The notes beneath the pieces were generated by a model. The model did not search any database. It saw only the letters and a program-made list of their open reading frames with translations, and was not told the origin of the DNA. A stretch of DNA of 6,597 nt. Origin: Flavobacteriaceae bacterium (GTDB taxonomy: Bacteria; Bacteroidota; Bacteroidia; Flavobacteriales; Flavobacteriaceae). Positions 5,275 through 6,597 of the stretch are shown here, one piece after another. Location: the NCBI GenBank assembly GCA_949507465.1, contig CATEMS010000234.1, positions 1-6,597 of the forward strand, read 5' to 3'. The position numbers and the translations under genes are program-made. Each line of letters begins with the position of its first letter. Positions within the stretch are counted from its first letter, which is position 1.

Positions 5275-5312
5275 CAAAGTAATTTTATAACAAGTTATTC
5301 TGAGTTTGCTAT
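5271..5312. repeat. Inverted repeat spanning the FAS1 and maf stop codons
   Basis: ATAGCAAA (5271-5278) and TTTGCTAT (5305-5312) are perfect inverse copies 26 bases apart, with a smaller repeat ATAAC/GTTAT (5287-5291, 5294-5298) between them. The structure covers both stop codons and the whole 20-base gap of the convergent pair. It could protect or end both transcripts, but there is no T-tract and the stems are AT-rich. Confidence 0.35.
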
Positions 5313-5885
5313 CTCCAACAGGGTCTTGTAAACCAATCTGGTGGGAAGCCCCATGACATTAAAAAAACATCCTTCAATTTTCTCAATCCCTACATAACCA
5401 ATCCAGTCTTGTATGCCGTAACTACCTGCCTTATCATAAGGCTCATATGTATCTAGATAATATGCTATCTCTTCCATTGATAGCTTCTTAAACTGCACCT
5501 TTGTGCAATCATAAACTGTTATTTGGTTTTGTTTTGTGGAGAAACAAACAGATGTAAATACCTTGTGAGTTTTACCACTCAAATCCTGGAGCATCTTGAT
5601 GGCATCTATTTTATGTTTTGGTTTACCAATAGCGCTATTATCTTTCCAGACAATAGTATCACTGGTAATTACAATCTGATTTTCTTTTATATTTATAAAT
5701 TCATTTGCTTTTAGTTGGGCTAAGTAGTTAGTAATTTCTTGGGCTTTTAGATGTTCGGGAAATTGTTCTTTAATTTCACGAACATCTATTTTAAAATGGA
5801 TATCTAATTCTTTAAAAAAATGATGTCTTCTGGGAGACCCAGAGGCTAGTATGATATCAAAATTAGCGAGGTGTTTTTTTAGCAT
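5295..5885 (-). CDS. maf: Maf-type nucleoside triphosphate pyrophosphatase
   Basis: A complete 196-residue cytoplasmic protein of the Maf/HAM1-like fold, which hydrolyses nucleoside triphosphates, often modified ones, to monophosphate and pyrophosphate. The signature ASGSPRR (14-20) binds phosphates. TSDT (74-77) supplies D76, the likely catalytic base, and GKP (87-89) supplies K88. EPYDKAGSYGIQ (148-159) and the closing EGCFFNVMGLPT complete the family pattern. The combination of Arg in SPRR, Lys in GKP and Gln in YGIQ is that of the YhdE/Bacillus Maf group, known to favour dTTP and UTP, rather than the YceF (m7GTP) group; specificity here is inferred. Length is normal and no domain is fused. 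The gene is convergent with the FAS1 gene and divergent from katG across 220 bases; no exact TAnnTTTG box was found upstream. Confidence 0.96.
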   Translation of the reverse strand: MLKKHLANFDIILASGSPRRHHFFKELDIHFKIDVREIKEQFPEHLKAQEITNYLAQLKANEFINIKENQIVITSDTIVWKDNSAIGKPKHKIDAIKMLQDLSGKTHKVFTSVCFSTKQNQITVYDCTKVQFKKLSMEEIAYYLDTYEPYDKAGSYGIQDWIGYVGIEKIEGCFFNVMGLPTRLVYKTLLEIANSE

Positions 5886-5920
5886 TTTAGTGGTTTTATG
5901 TTTTGATCAAAGGAAGTGGA

Positions 5921-5942
5921 ATTAAACACACCTCGGTTTAAT
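5921..5942. repeat. Inverted repeat upstream of maf
   Basis: ATTAAAC (5921-5927) and GTTTAAT (5936-5942) form a perfect inverted repeat around the 8-base spacer ACACCTCG. It begins 35 bases upstream of the maf start codon in the maf-katG divergent region. The geometry (7-8-7) would suit a dimeric regulator or a leader hairpin, but it may be chance. Confidence 0.35.
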
Positions 5943-5973
5943 GGTTATTGGGCAGTTAGTTTGAAAAAACTGA

Positions 5974-6597
<624 letters not shown>

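Overview
The window looks like a chromosomal segment of a member of the Bacteroidota, most likely a flavobacterium. It is AT-rich. Exact TAnnTTTG promoter elements, the -7 box of this phylum's primary sigma factor, lie in front of several genes. Start codons are preceded by A/T-rich sequence rather than Shine-Dalgarno motifs. The gene set (udk followed by a DivIC-type division protein and the methylmalonyl-CoA mutase small subunit, a DUF2007 protein, a DnaQ-like/GIY-YIG fusion, a FAS1 protein) also fits. Genus or species cannot be decided from what is visible.

Layout. Positions 1-1573 hold a minus-strand series read in the order cytochrome c lipoprotein, udk, divIC-like gene, mutA-like gene (cut by the left edge). 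The last three are tightly spaced and probably co-transcribed; udk has its own candidate promoter. Positions 1632-2004 form a small tRNA island: tRNA-Pro(TGG) on the minus strand and tRNA-Pro(GGG) on the plus strand, divergent, each with a -7 promoter element and an intrinsic terminator. Positions 2015-4552 hold a minus-strand cluster: a two-helix membrane protein of unknown function, a DUF2007 protein 4 bases behind it, and a DEDDh exonuclease/GIY-YIG endonuclease fusion. Positions 4696-5274 (plus) encode a secreted FAS1-domain protein. Positions 5295-5885 (minus) encode a Maf-type nucleotide pyrophosphatase, convergent with the FAS1 gene. From 6106 to the right edge runs the start of katG (plus), divergent from maf.

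Functionally this is mostly housekeeping: pyrimidine salvage, division, propionyl/methylmalonyl-CoA metabolism, nucleotide pool cleaning (Maf), probable DNA repair (exonuclease/GIY-YIG fusion) and peroxide defence (KatG). I see no CRISPR array, insertion sequence, phage gene or integrase, and no convincing sign of a novel multi-gene system. The points most worth a second look are the nuclease fusion with a UvrC-like cysteine cluster, the membrane protein/DUF2007/nuclease gene order, the divergent proline tRNA pair with structured leaders, and several inverted repeats between genes. No gene-free stretch exceeds 300 bases. The longest is the 220 bases between maf and katG, which holds an inverted repeat and a katG -7 element; the 143 bases before the FAS1 gene hold a 12-base palindrome.
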